Assembly (NCBI GenBank): GCA_951800675.1
Contig: CATOKC010000047.1
Span: forward strand, 1 to 22,465
Direction: 5' to 3'
Source of the DNA: an uncultured Oscillibacter sp.
GTDB lineage: Bacteria > Bacillota_A > Clostridia > Oscillospirales > Oscillospiraceae
Length of the DNA: 22,465 nt
The notes beneath the pieces were generated by a model. The model was not told where the DNA came from. It did no database searches and was given only the letters and a program-made list of their open reading frames with translations. Shown here in pieces: positions 22,167-22,465 of this stretch; positions within the stretch are counted from its first letter, which is position 1; each line of letters begins with the position of its first letter. A program made the position numbers and the translations under genes.

Positions 22167-22385
22167 ATGATGAGCAACGATTTTGAGGAGGCGTTCGGCA
22201 GTTTTCTGGAGCGTAAGGAGTACGACGAGGCGGAAAGCGCGCTGTTTGCCATGGTCCGCACCGCCTTTTTGGCGGGCTGGAAAGCCGCCGGAGGCGAACC
22301 TCCTTCGCCGCAAAAGCTCTTCGAGCTGATTCGCTGCGGTACGACTGATCCTCGTGTCAATAAACCAGATACCCCACCTGACTAA
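22167..22385 (+). CDS. Small conserved hypothetical protein
   Basis: The product has 72 residues, acidic in its first half: EEAFGSFLERKEYDEAESAL, FAMVRTAFLAGWKAAGGEPP SPQKLFELI. I recall short proteins of this kind (FL---EYD-AE-ALF-MVR-AF-AGW-AAGGEP) in clostridial mobile elements, without function. Two tandem ATGs (22167 and 22170) follow GGGAGGG by about eight bases. The ribosome site is within ATGGGAGGGATG, the same string that encodes MGG tails elsewhere in the cluster although here no long gene precedes it. Transcribed alone from a promoter at 22114-22142 and closed by a terminator. Confidence 0.7.
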   Translation: MMSNDFEEAFGSFLERKEYDEAESALFAMVRTAFLAGWKAAGGEPPSPQKLFELIRCGTTDPRVNKPDTPPD

Positions 22386-22394
22386 AACACCAAG

Positions 22395-22434
22395 GGGCCG
22401 TTTTTCCGAAAGGGACAGCGGCCCGTCTTTTTTT
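22395..22434 (+). terminator. Rho-independent terminator of the 22167 gene
   Basis: GGGCCG (22395-22400) pairs with CGGCCC (22419-22424), followed by GTCTTTTTTT. It lies ten bases after the stop codon. The remaining 30 bases to the window end carry no supported feature. Confidence 0.75.
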
Positions 22435-22465
22435 ATGGCCTTTTTCGGAAAGATGGCCCGGAAAG

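Overview
The window looks like a high-GC Clostridia chromosome, probably an Oscillospiraceae-type gut commensal (Flavonifractor/Oscillibacter/Lawsonibacter-like). The evidence is strong AGGAGG ribosome binding sites, a clostridial galactose-type ABC lipoprotein, an HPr-like regulator, a short conserved clostridial protein that I recall as spore-associated, and accessory families that I know from clostridial integrative elements. No organism-specific marker allows a species call. All family names come from memory of sequence families, since no search was possible.

Layout. Positions 1-1580 are ordinary chromosome: the 5' part of a sugar-binding lipoprotein gene (minus), an HPr-like gene (minus), a 48-residue spore-type protein (minus), then a tRNA-Leu(UAA)/tRNA-fMet(CAU) pair with promoter and terminator. 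From about 1580 to 21775 is an accessory region carried almost entirely on the plus strand. It holds no integrase, relaxase, type IV secretion gene, transposase, phage structural gene or CRISPR array, so it is best read as the accessory or anti-restriction cargo of an integrative element whose core lies outside the window. At 21776-22435 there is a minus-strand XRE-type regulator, a divergent small gene and a terminator.

The accessory region is built from a small set of protein modules that recur several times. These are ArdA-like anti-restriction modules (3934, 5716, 11050, 17991, a wreck at 19149, and related repeats at 12871 and 20273), a YDLRG/WWPRG-type protein (7079, 7613, 14083, and remnants at 5522 and 12246), DUF4240 proteins (9389, 16193) and DUF4314-headed proteins (10073, 16999). 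Two parallel operons can be aligned. Operon I (7613-12171) runs WWPRG fusion, small protein, DUF4240, DUF4314, ArdA-like. Operon II (14083-19156) runs WWPRG, its partner, DUF4240, DUF4314, ArdA-like. Several genes are chimeras or internal-deletion fusions of modules seen separately elsewhere in the window.

The genes are tightly coupled. Most end with a Met-Gly-Gly tail encoded by ATGGGAGG-like DNA, which doubles as the Shine-Dalgarno site of the next gene, and several next genes start at GTG or TTG overlapping the previous stop. A related leader (short hairpin plus a GTTGTGGTATGTGTGTTTGC-like box) occurs four times at the heads of the units. The right half is decaying: three ArdA-like or related genes are frameshifted (two at poly-C runs), and one is interrupted by an AT-rich insert carrying a membrane-protein gene with its own promoter.
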